Source of the DNA: Polymorphobacter_B sp038225475
Lineage (GTDB): Bacteria > Pseudomonadota > Alphaproteobacteria > Sphingomonadales > Sphingomonadaceae
NCBI GenBank assembly: GCA_038225475.1
Contig: JBBRRA010000019.1
Coordinates: forward strand, 1 to 16,792
Direction: 5' to 3'
Length of the DNA: 16,792 nucleotides
This document shows positions 1-6,588 of the stretch, one piece after another; position 1 is the first letter of the stretch, and each line of letters opens with the position of its first letter. Below the pieces are notes generated by a model. It ran no database searches and was not told where the DNA came from. It worked only from the letters and a program-made list of their open reading frames with translations. A program made the position numbers and the translations under genes.

Positions 1-50
1 TAGCCCTGATTTACTCGCCCCCCAGCGGCGAAGACATGCGTCCCTGGTAA
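1..50 (+). repeat. 50-bp direct repeat, copy 1
   Basis: This segment is identical base for base to 92-141. The copies start 91 bp apart with 41 bp of unrelated sequence between them. Identity stops exactly after the TAA stop codon that ends both copies: the next bases are TCCCTG here and ACAGCT after copy 2. The left limit is unknown because the window begins inside the repeat. Perfect identity implies a recent duplication, gene conversion, or an assembly effect at a contig end. Confidence 0.96.
1..50 (+). CDS. Partial micro-ORF, C-terminal part of copy 1
   Basis: In the frame of the complete copy at 79-141 this segment encodes the last 16 residues, ALIYSPPSGEDMRPW preceded by a truncated codon, and ends at TAA (48-50). 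Its start would lie outside the window. It is called only because the neighbouring identical copy has a start codon and a ribosome-binding site; whether this copy has them cannot be seen. Confidence 0.2.
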   Translation, partial: ALIYSPPSGEDMRPW

Positions 51-78
51 TCCCTGACTTCAACCGACGGAGAGCATC

Positions 79-141
79 ATGACCTGGATCGTAGCCCTGA
101 TTTACTCGCCCCCCAGCGGCGAAGACATGCGTCCCTGGTAA
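79..141 (+). CDS. 20-residue micro-ORF of unknown function
   Basis: The frame reads MTWIVALIYSPPSGEDMRPW and stops at TAA. A GGAGAG element at 69-74 lies 4 nt before the ATG, a good ribosome-binding site. The N-terminal part (WIVALIY) is hydrophobic; the rest is polar, with a PP pair, adjacent Glu and Asp, and a C-terminal Trp. I do not recognise the family. Candidate roles are a RiPP-like precursor, a small membrane peptide, or a regulatory leader peptide; none is supported by a modifying enzyme or regulated gene in view. Duplication of the C-terminal 16 codons with the stop codon argues mildly that the peptide itself is the unit being copied. A chance ORF in an intergenic repeat is the main alternative. 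Confidence 0.35.
   Translation: MTWIVALIYSPPSGEDMRPW
92..141 (+). repeat. 50-bp direct repeat, copy 2
   Basis: Second perfect copy of 1-50. It covers codons 5 (from its second base) through the stop of the 20-residue micro-ORF that begins at 79. Two copies with a 41-bp gap and a coding frame do not fit a CRISPR array or a REP-type palindrome. Confidence 0.96.
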
Positions 142-544
142 ACAGCTCAATCGAGAAGCGCGTCCAGCTCGAGGGCTGCTGCGCACACCTTGGTTGAACT
201 GTCGGGATGTCGATTAGCCACAATGATCCGCACGTCGTGCTGATCGTTTCTCATCCGATCGAAGCTCTAACGCTTCGGCTATGACATGTGGCTCGTTCGC
301 TACCCGTTTAATCTTGTTTTTTATCGACGATCGCTCCCACTTATTTGTTGACCAGCAAATATGGTTAACAGTGTGGAACCAAAGTTACCAGCCATAGCGA
401 ATAGCGCCTGCCTGACCCTGTGCGACGTACTTTCAGTGTTGTCAGTGGGTTAGCAGTAAGCTACCGATCAGCTTTTCGCGCCAGTTGCGCCATAGATTGG
501 CACTGCGACAACTAGACGGCTATTGGCTGCGGCTGCTACGCCCT
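142..544. other. Intergenic stretch with no gene seen
   Basis: About 400 bp between the micro-ORF and the stop codon of the GGDEF gene. It looks more A+T-rich than the flanking genes, especially around 300-400, with a T-run at 314-320. A small perfect hairpin (CGAAGC at 260-265 with GCTTCG at 272-277) is present but no T-tract directly follows it, so I do not call a terminator. No tRNA, long ORF or convincing promoter was seen. Confidence 0.6.
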
Positions 545-1771
545 TCAAATTGCATCGGATTCGCTGCGGTCAAGCTTTCGTCGCGACGGAAACGCTCGAT
601 TGCTGCGACGTATCGTCGCATGCCCGACACGGTCGTCGGTCGCGGCAGCTAAAATAAAGCGTGCACCGCCCGATTGCTTGGCTTTGTACAGCGCGCCATC
701 GGCCGCGCCCATCAGCGTTCCAAGATCTTCGCCAAACTCGTCCGACTGTGCGATCCCCACGCTGGCGCCGATCGATGTCGATTCCACCAGCTTGGAGCTG
801 GCCCGCGCGATCGACGCGATGATGGCGTTCGCGAATTCGCTTTGACGCAACATGTCCAGTGCCGACACGATCACGAACTCGTCGCCGCCGACCCGCGCGA
901 CGATATCGCGCGGGGCCGCAATGGCCAGCAGATGCTCCGCGACAATCCGCAACACCCGGTCACCCGCCGCATGGCCTTCGCTGTCATTGACCTGCTTGAA
1001 CCCATCCAGATCGAGGAAGAACAGCGTGAGGTTGCTGTCGGGGTATTCGAGGCGCAGCAGCTCCATCTCGCGCTCAAGCCCGGCACGGTTGAGGAGACCG
1101 GTCAGCTTGTCATGCCGCGCCCGGTGATCGTTTTCGCGCTCGGCGCGCATCGTCGTGGTCAGGATAGAATTAAGACGCACCGCTGCGATGCGCATGCTGG
1201 CGGCGTACAAAATCGTGAGTAGCGCCGCCACATCCATGAACTGGCCTGCCGAGGCGAGACAGCCGAGTGCGCAGGGAATCGCGCCGAGCAAGGTGATGAC
1301 CGTAACGAGACGCGGCGCCGCAAGCGTCCGCATGCAGGCCTCGCCGATCAGCGCCGCCGCCGACATCCATGCTAATAGAAAAGCGAACGAATCGCCGCTT
1401 GTCATGCAAATCCAAATGCCGAAGGCGACGACCATCGGGGAAACGACTTCGATGATCACCAGCCCGTCGCTCGGCGGCTCGAAACCAATCGCCGCCGCGC
1501 GTCGGCTGATCGCCACGAGCCCGAGGCGCATCACGCCCATCACCACCTCGAGCGCGAACCAGAGCATAAATTTCGGCTCCGGCAGTCGCATCATCATGAC
1601 CGCCGCAGCACCGATCGTGCTCAGCGCGCCACCCGAAAAGATCGGAAGCGTTTCATAAAGACTGCGAATCAATTCACGCCGTAGCCCGGGCGTGACCTCG
1701 GGCCCCGTGCTGAGCAGGAAACGCGCCAGCCACGCGGCCCCCGACCGCATCGTCGTTTTCACTTTGCGCAA
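545..1771 (-). CDS. Membrane-anchored GGDEF diguanylate cyclase
   Basis: Predicted to make cyclic di-GMP from two GTP. The 408-residue protein has about six hydrophobic segments between residues 45 and 195, so it should sit in the inner membrane with the catalytic domain in the cytoplasm. The GGDEF domain spans about 218-372: DKLTGLLNR (221-229), the metal-binding DLDGFKQVND stretch (254-263) and an intact GGDEF signature (295-299), so activity is expected. The usual product-inhibition I-site (RxxD) reads APRD at 286-289, with Ala where Arg is expected. The sensory membrane region matches no family I can name with certainty. The start used is TTG at 1771, preceded by a G-rich stretch; ATG at 1750 (residue 8) is a real alternative. 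A basic tail of about 30 residues follows the GGDEF domain. Confidence 0.9.
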   Translation of the reverse strand: MRKVKTTMRSGAAWLARFLLSTGPEVTPGLRRELIRSLYETLPIFSGGALSTIGAAAVMMMRLPEPKFMLWFALEVVMGVMRLGLVAISRRAAAIGFEPPSDGLVIIEVVSPMVVAFGIWICMTSGDSFAFLLAWMSAAALIGEACMRTLAAPRLVTVITLLGAIPCALGCLASAGQFMDVAALLTILYAASMRIAAVRLNSILTTTMRAERENDHRARHDKLTGLLNRAGLEREMELLRLEYPDSNLTLFFLDLDGFKQVNDSEGHAAGDRVLRIVAEHLLAIAAPRDIVARVGGDEFVIVSALDMLRQSEFANAIIASIARASSKLVESTSIGASVGIAQSDEFGEDLGTLMGAADGALYKAKQSGGARFILAAATDDRVGHATIRRSNRAFPSRRKLDRSESDAI

Positions 1772-1872
1772 ATTACCGCCCCCACGCTGCGCGTTGTTCC
1801 AAAAGCGCTCCGCTCACGACAACGACCGCAAGGCGACTGCAATTGATTGTTGTGAAGATGCCGGAACAATCC

Positions 1873-2514
1873 TTAGGGACCGTTACCGCGTGGCGGCGCA
1901 CCGCGGGCAAAGGCCGTCGCAGCTTTCAGATGGGTATAAGCCTCGAGCACCTGCTGCAACTTGCGTTCGTGCGCACGGTCACCGCCGTTGCTATCGGGAT
2001 GGTAGCGCCGCGCCAACGCCTTGTACGCCTGCCGAATGTCGGCGAGCGTGGCATCGGCGGCGAGGCCAAGTGTCTGTAAAGCTGCGAGATCGGCATCACT
2101 GAGCACGGCACCCGAACGTGCCCGGCGCGCTGCAAAGACGGCACCGCCATACCGCCCTTCGAGTACGCCCAGAGGGTCCAGCAGACGCCCTGCCGGGTCA
2201 TGCGCAGCGCGTTCCCATCCCGCCAGCGGCGATTGCGCAGCAGAAATCGCGTCAGGACTCATGCCGTCGAAAAAGTTATAACTGTTATTGAAGGCGCGGA
2301 CATGATCGAGGCAAAGCCACTGCCAGCCGCCGACGGCACCCGGGACACGATTCGACAGCGGCGCTCGAAACTCCGCTGCGTCAGCGCAACCGGCATGGCC
2401 GCACTGCGTTGGCTCGGGAAGTTCGACGCGGCCGTGAAACCGCGGGCGGCGGGTGGATTGTCCTTCACTCAACGTTTGCGTCGCTCTCGCCTCTGGTATC
2501 GGTCGCCCAGTCAT
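1873..2514 (-). CDS. J-domain (DnaJ-like) protein
   Basis: A 213-residue protein with a C-terminal J domain at about 145-198, including helix II basic residues (ALARRY) and the HPD tripeptide at 172-174 that stimulates Hsp70 (DnaK) ATPase. It lacks the Gly/Phe region and the DnaJ zinc-finger repeats, so it is a specialised co-chaperone rather than DnaJ. The N-terminal half carries a possible metal site, C38-x4-C43 and C68-x2-H71, and an aromatic stretch around 76-82. From general knowledge, a gene of this kind often lies beside bolA, and cobaltochelatase subunit genes often follow in alphaproteobacteria; here a GGDEF gene follows instead. The ATG at 2514 has only a weak Shine-Dalgarno. It is divergent from bolA across 33 bp. 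Confidence 0.9.
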   Translation of the reverse strand: MTGRPIPEARATQTLSEGQSTRRPRFHGRVELPEPTQCGHAGCADAAEFRAPLSNRVPGAVGGWQWLCLDHVRAFNNSYNFFDGMSPDAISAAQSPLAGWERAAHDPAGRLLDPLGVLEGRYGGAVFAARRARSGAVLSDADLAALQTLGLAADATLADIRQAYKALARRYHPDSNGGDRAHERKLQQVLEAYTHLKAATAFARGAPPRGNGP

Positions 2515-2547
2515 ATAAGGGCTTCAGCAAGCAGATGGGAGCGTCCG

Positions 2548-2823
2548 ATGGGACCGATTGCACGAATTATCACGGCGCGGCTGACGGCCGCACTGGCTCC
2601 CGCCGGGCTCGAGGTTATCGACGACAGCGATGATCACAGCGGTCACGCTGGTCACTCGGGCACTGGCGAGAGCCATTTTACCGTTCGCATCACCGCAGAC
2701 GCATTTGCCGGTCAATCACGGCTGGCGCGTCAGCGGCTGGTGTACAGCGCGCTCGGCGACCTGATGGCACCTGGCGGTATCCACGCTCTGGTGATTGAAG
2801 CGCGATCGCCGTCGGAGGCTTGA
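2548..2823 (+). CDS. bolA: BolA family protein
   Basis: A 91-residue BolA fold protein. The family partners with monothiol glutaredoxins in [2Fe-2S] handling and iron regulation, and BolA can also bind DNA. Visible landmarks are the variable loop HSGHAGHSG (30-38), SHFTVRI (42-48), FAGQSRLARQRLVYSAL (53-69) with the conserved VY, and the C-terminal GGIHALVIEARSP (76-88). Loop histidines and H79 are candidate cluster ligands. The usual RHR before the VY pair reads RQR (60-62). The loop type fits BolA rather than IbaG/YrbA. The ATG at 2548 is chosen because GGGAG lies 6 nt upstream and the product matches the family length; a longer upstream frame has no homologous content. A TATAAG sequence at 2514-2519 could be a -10 element, but no convincing -35 is seen. 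Confidence 0.92.
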   Translation: MGPIARIITARLTAALAPAGLEVIDDSDDHSGHAGHSGTGESHFTVRITADAFAGQSRLARQRLVYSALGDLMAPGGIHALVIEARSPSEA

Positions 2824-2857
2824 ACGCCGCGCGCTCCGGCCGCATAGACGCGGACAA

Positions 2858-2930
<73 letters not shown>

Positions 2931-3004
2931 CCGTCATCCAGCCGGAACGCTGGCAGCGAACGCGACGGCAGATCGACTGCCGCAAATCTTGGGAAGGAAC
3001 GTCC
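2931..3004 (+). other. tRNA-Thr to thiolase spacer with two hairpins
   Basis: Hairpin one pairs CCAGC (2938-2942) with GCTGG (2949-2953). Hairpin two pairs CGGCAG (2966-2971) with CTGCCG (2977-2982) over a 5-nt loop. A longer pairing of CCGTC (2931-2935) with GACGG (2964-2968) would compete with hairpin two. Neither is followed by a T-tract, so a terminator is not supported; tRNA 3'-end processing or chance are both possible. Confidence 0.25.
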
Positions 3005-4258
3005 ATGTCCGAAGCCTATATCATCGACGCCGTGCGAACGCCGCGCGGCATTGGGAAGCCCGGCAAGGGCGCGCTGGCGCACCTGCATCCGCAGCATCTG
3101 GCGGCGACCGTGCTGAAGGCGCTCCGTGAACGCAACAATCTCGATACCGCAACGGTAGACGACATTATCTGGAGCACAAGTTCGCAGCGCGGCAAGCAGG
3201 GCGGCGACCTCGGTCGCATGGCTGCGCTCGATGCAGGCTATGACATCCGGGCCAGCGGCATGACGCTCGACCGGTTCTGCGGCGGCGGCATCACCAGCGT
3301 CAGCCTTGCCGCCGCTCAGGTCATGTCGGGCATGGAAGACTGCGTCATCGCCGGCGGCACCGAAATGATGTCTTACCACGCCGAAGTTGCCGCTGCCGAT
3401 GCCGCCGCTGGCACGGCCCCGCTCGGCATGGGGTCGGGCAATGCGCACCTACAGGCGATGCATCCGCAATCGCATCAGGGCGTCTGCGGCGACGCGATCG
3501 CAGCGCTCGAAGGCATCACACGGGCCGATGTCGATGCCCTCGGGCTCGAAAGCCAGCGACGTGCCGACATTGCGATCAAGGAAGGCCGCTTTGCCAAAAG
3601 CCTCGTCACCGTTTTCAACGAAGACGGCAGCATCGCGCTCGACCATGAGGAGTTTCCGCGGCCGCAAACTACTGCTGAAGGCCTTGCCGGGTTGAAGGCG
3701 TCGTTCGACGTCGTCGCCGACGTCTCGATTCAGCCCGACGGCCAGACCTTCCGCCAGTCGATCACCGCGAAATATCCGGGCCTTGAATTCAGCGGCGTCC
3801 ACCACGCCGGCAATTCGTCAGGTGTCGTCGACGGCGCTGCAGCGATCCTGCTGTGCTCGAAGGCCTATGCCGACGCGCACGGCCTGAAGCCGCGCGCACG
3901 GATCGTCGCCACCGCCAATATCGGCGATTGCCCGACGCTGATGCTCAATGCGCCCGTCCCGGCGGCACGCAAGGTGTTGGCGAAGGCGGGGCTGACGGTC
4001 GACGATATCGATCTTTGGGAAATCAACGAGGCGTTTGCCGTTGTTGCCGAGAAATTCATCCGCGATCTCAAGCTCGACCGCTCGAAGGTCAACGTCAACG
4101 GCGGCGCTTGCGCGCTTGGCCATCCGATCGGCGCCACCGGCTCGATCCTGATCGGCACGCTGCTCGACGAGCTTGAGCGCCAGGGATTGAAGCGCGGGCT
4201 GGTGACGATGTGCGCTGCGGGCGGCATGGCCCCGGCGATCATCATCGAACGTGTGTGA
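3005..4258 (+). CDS. Acetyl-CoA C-acyltransferase (thiolase)
   Basis: Thiolase of 417 residues, the usual family size. It either cleaves 3-ketoacyl-CoA with CoA (beta-oxidation) or condenses acetyl-CoA units; the sequence alone does not settle which. All catalytic elements are present: nucleophile C92 in DRFCGGGITS, N341-E342 in INEAFAVV, H373 in GGACALGHPIGATG, and C403 in MCAAGGMAPA near the C-terminus. The CoA-side motif HHAGNSSGVVDGAAA is at 266-280. It is cytoplasmic, with no signal peptide. The start at 3005 follows AAGGA with about 7 nt spacing; the longer open frame upstream runs through the tRNA-Thr gene and is rejected. No hydratase or dehydrogenase partner is adjacent, so it appears as a stand-alone thiolase gene, 72 bp before ald. 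Confidence 0.95.
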   Translation: MSEAYIIDAVRTPRGIGKPGKGALAHLHPQHLAATVLKALRERNNLDTATVDDIIWSTSSQRGKQGGDLGRMAALDAGYDIRASGMTLDRFCGGGITSVSLAAAQVMSGMEDCVIAGGTEMMSYHAEVAAADAAAGTAPLGMGSGNAHLQAMHPQSHQGVCGDAIAALEGITRADVDALGLESQRRADIAIKEGRFAKSLVTVFNEDGSIALDHEEFPRPQTTAEGLAGLKASFDVVADVSIQPDGQTFRQSITAKYPGLEFSGVHHAGNSSGVVDGAAAILLCSKAYADAHGLKPRARIVATANIGDCPTLMLNAPVPAARKVLAKAGLTVDDIDLWEINEAFAVVAEKFIRDLKLDRSKVNVNGGACALGHPIGATGSILIGTLLDELERQGLKRGLVTMCAAGGMAPAIIIERV

Positions 4259-4330
4259 CAGCAGCACGAGTAGCGCCAGCCGGCGGGTGCGCGTAACAAG
4301 CTCGCAACCCGCTCAACACGAGGTTCTGTA

Positions 4331-5446
4331 ATGCGTATCGGCGTCCCCACCGAGATCAAGACCCATGAGTATCGCGTCGGGCTCACTCCCGCTTCGGTGC
4401 GCGAATATGTCAGCGCCGGGCATGATGTTCTGGTTCAATCCGGTGCGGGCGACGGCATCGCGGCATCAGACGATCAGTATCGAGCCGCCGGGGCGCGGAT
4501 CGCCGCCACCGCCGCCGAGGTCTTTGCGGCTGCCGATATGGTGGTCAAGGTCAAGGAGCCGCAGCCGTCGGAGTGGGTGCAGCTGCGCGAAGGGCAGATC
4601 CTGTTTACCTATCTGCACCTCGCTCCCGATCCCGAACAGGCCGCCGGGTTGATTGCCAGCGGGGCGACCTGTGTCGCCTATGAAACCGTCAGCGACGGGC
4701 GCGGCGGGCTACCGCTGCTTGCGCCGATGAGCGAAGTCGCCGGCCGCCTGTCGATCGAAGCGGCTGGCACTGCGCTCAAAAGCTATTCGGGCGGACGCGG
4801 GCTGCTGCTCGGCGGCGTCCCCGGTGTCGCGGCTGCGCGCGTCGTCGTGCTTGGCGGCGGTGTCGTCGGCACGCATGCGGCGCGAATGGCGGTTGGGCTG
4901 GGCGCCGAGGTCACGATCATCGATCGGTCGCTGCCCCGCTTGCGGGCGCTCGACGAGCTGTTTGCGGGCCGAGTCCGGACCCGCTATTCGACGGCAGCGG
5001 CAATCGAAGCCGAGATTGCCGACGCCGATGTCGTGATCGGCGCCGTGCTCGTGCCGGGTGCTTCGGCACCCCGACTGCTGACGCGTGCGATGCTGGCGCA
5101 CATGCGCCCGCGCGCCGTGCTGGTCGATGTAGCGATCGATCAGGGCGGCTGCTTCGAGACCAGCCACGCCACAACGCACGCCGACCCGACGTACGAGGTC
5201 GATGGTATTGTCCATTATTGCGTTGCCAACATGCCCGGCGCCGTGCCGATGACATCGAGCTATGCACTCAACAACGCGACGCTGCCCTATGGTCTCGCGC
5301 TCGCCGAGGGGGGCACCGCGGCACTGCTCGCCGATCCGGGGCTGCTCGCTGGGCTTAACATTCATCGTGGCCATATCACCAACCAAGCGGTTGCCGACAG
5401 TCTCGGCAAGCCTTGCGCCGATGCGCGCGCGCTGTTGATCGGATGA
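4331..5446 (+). CDS. ald: L-alanine dehydrogenase
   Basis: Converts L-alanine, NAD+ and water to pyruvate, ammonia and NADH, reversibly, in the cytoplasm. The 371-residue length is standard. Residues known in the family for substrate binding and catalysis are all at their usual numbers: R15 (EYRVGL), K75 (VKVKEPQ), H96 (TYLHLAPD) and D270 (VDVAIDQGG). The Rossmann motif GGGVVGTHAARMAVGLGAEV is at 175-194, and the C-terminal MPGAVPMTSSYALNNATLPY stretch (301-320) is typical. GAGG lies 7 nt before the ATG. The downstream permease begins 4 nt after the stop, so the two are probably co-transcribed and coupled. In context it could channel alanine released by the exported peptidases into central metabolism, which is an inference. 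Confidence 0.97.
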   Translation: MRIGVPTEIKTHEYRVGLTPASVREYVSAGHDVLVQSGAGDGIAASDDQYRAAGARIAATAAEVFAAADMVVKVKEPQPSEWVQLREGQILFTYLHLAPDPEQAAGLIASGATCVAYETVSDGRGGLPLLAPMSEVAGRLSIEAAGTALKSYSGGRGLLLGGVPGVAAARVVVLGGGVVGTHAARMAVGLGAEVTIIDRSLPRLRALDELFAGRVRTRYSTAAAIEAEIADADVVIGAVLVPGASAPRLLTRAMLAHMRPRAVLVDVAIDQGGCFETSHATTHADPTYEVDGIVHYCVANMPGAVPMTSSYALNNATLPYGLALAEGGTAALLADPGLLAGLNIHRGHITNQAVADSLGKPCADARALLIG

Positions 5447-5450
5447 CGCC

Positions 5451-6503
5451 GTGCCGTTGAGTGCCGCCAATCACGAGCGCAGTTCGCGGCTTGCATGGCT
5501 TGTATTGACGATCGGCTTCGTCGCGCTTGGGCTGTGGGTTGCGGCGGGGTTTCTCAAGGCGCTCGCTTGGGGGGCGATCATCGCGGTGGCGGTCGACCCG
5601 CTGTACCGCCGCGCCGAGCTGCATTGGCCACGGCTGCGACGAACAGTGTTGCCTGCGACAGTCACGGTTGCGCTGTTCCTGTTGCTGCTGGTGCCGCTGC
5701 TGATCGGGCTGGTTCAGCTGCCGCGCGAGGCGCATGCGTTGGCGGGCTGGCTTAGTGCGGCGCGGCACGACGGCATTCCGATTCCTGCATGGGTGGCCCA
5801 GCTGCCGTTCGGCCGGGCCGAGGTTACAAATTGGTGGCAGGATGCGCTCGCCACGCCCGAGGGTGCCGAACATTGGTTCAAGCGCGTCGATGCGACCGCC
5901 ATGGCGCAGTCGCGGCCGCTGGGAGCTGCCGTGCTGCGCGGGTTGATCACCTTCATCATGGCGCTGCTGACGCTGTTCTTCCTGCTGCGCGAACGCGACG
6001 CGCTGATCGTTCAACTGCTCACCGCAAGCGACAAGCTGTTTGGCGCATCGGGCAAGCGCGTCGGGCATCAGTTATTGCAATCGGTGCAGGGCACGATCAA
6101 CGGGCTGGTCCTTGTCGGGCTTGCCGAAGGCGCGGTGCTGGGAGTTGCCTATCTCGCTCTCGGTGCGCCGCATCCGGTGCTGCTCGGGGCGTTGACGGGT
6201 GTGGCGGCGATGATCCCGCTTGGTGCAGCATTGCTGGTCGGGATCGCCGCCATCTTGCTCCTCGTCCAAGGCAGCGCTGGCGGCGCGGTCGCCGTCATCG
6301 TCATTGGTCTCCTCGTTATCGGTATCGCCGACCATGTCGTCCGCCCCATCCTGATCGGCGGCGCGACCAAACTGCCATTTCTGTGGGTGCTGATCGGCAT
6401 CCTTGGCGGCGTCGAAAGCCTTGGCATCATCGGGCTGTTTGTCGGCCCGGCGACGATGGCGGTGCTCATCATGCTGTGGCGCGACTACGTCGAGCCGGCT
6501 TAG
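5451..6503 (+). CDS. AI-2E family (PerM-like) membrane permease
   Basis: A 350-residue integral inner-membrane protein with the AI-2E/PerM layout. Two or three N-terminal helices (about 16-46 and 66-88) are followed by a loop of roughly 60 residues, a helix at about 164-182, and a C-terminal bundle. The bundle holds the family-typical stretch GLVLVGLAEGAVLGVAYLAL (221-240), then HPVLLGALTGVAAMIPLGAA and a final GLFVGPATMAVLIMLWRDY. Members have been linked to autoinducer-2 export or to ion and solute transport, so the substrate here is unknown. The start is GTG at 5451, 4 nt after the ald stop, with no strong Shine-Dalgarno; translational coupling to ald is likely. Pairing with ald may hint at a metabolite exporter but that is a guess. 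Confidence 0.9.
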   Translation: MPLSAANHERSSRLAWLVLTIGFVALGLWVAAGFLKALAWGAIIAVAVDPLYRRAELHWPRLRRTVLPATVTVALFLLLLVPLLIGLVQLPREAHALAGWLSAARHDGIPIPAWVAQLPFGRAEVTNWWQDALATPEGAEHWFKRVDATAMAQSRPLGAAVLRGLITFIMALLTLFFLLRERDALIVQLLTASDKLFGASGKRVGHQLLQSVQGTINGLVLVGLAEGAVLGVAYLALGAPHPVLLGALTGVAAMIPLGAALLVGIAAILLLVQGSAGGAVAVIVIGLLVIGIADHVVRPILIGGATKLPFLWVLIGILGGVESLGIIGLFVGPATMAVLIMLWRDYVEPA

Positions 6504-6588
6504 CGCCCGCGTTGCATTGCCGCAGGCGCTGGGGCACTCTTTCCGCATGGTCGCCTGGCGAGGCGGCATCCGGACAGGGGAAACGACG

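Noticed and set aside
1..141. CRISPR-like repeat-spacer unit
   Set aside because: Only two copies, 50 bp repeat without the typical partial palindrome, and the repeat is explained by a reading frame ending at its own stop codon.
260..277. Hairpin as a Rho-independent terminator
   Set aside because: The 6-bp stem is not followed by a T-tract; the nearest T-run (314-320) is nearly 40 nt away.
6403..6588. Amidohydrolase starting within the permease gene
   Set aside because: The ATG at 6589 has a clear ribosome-binding site and gives a proper signal peptide; the extension is the permease in another frame.
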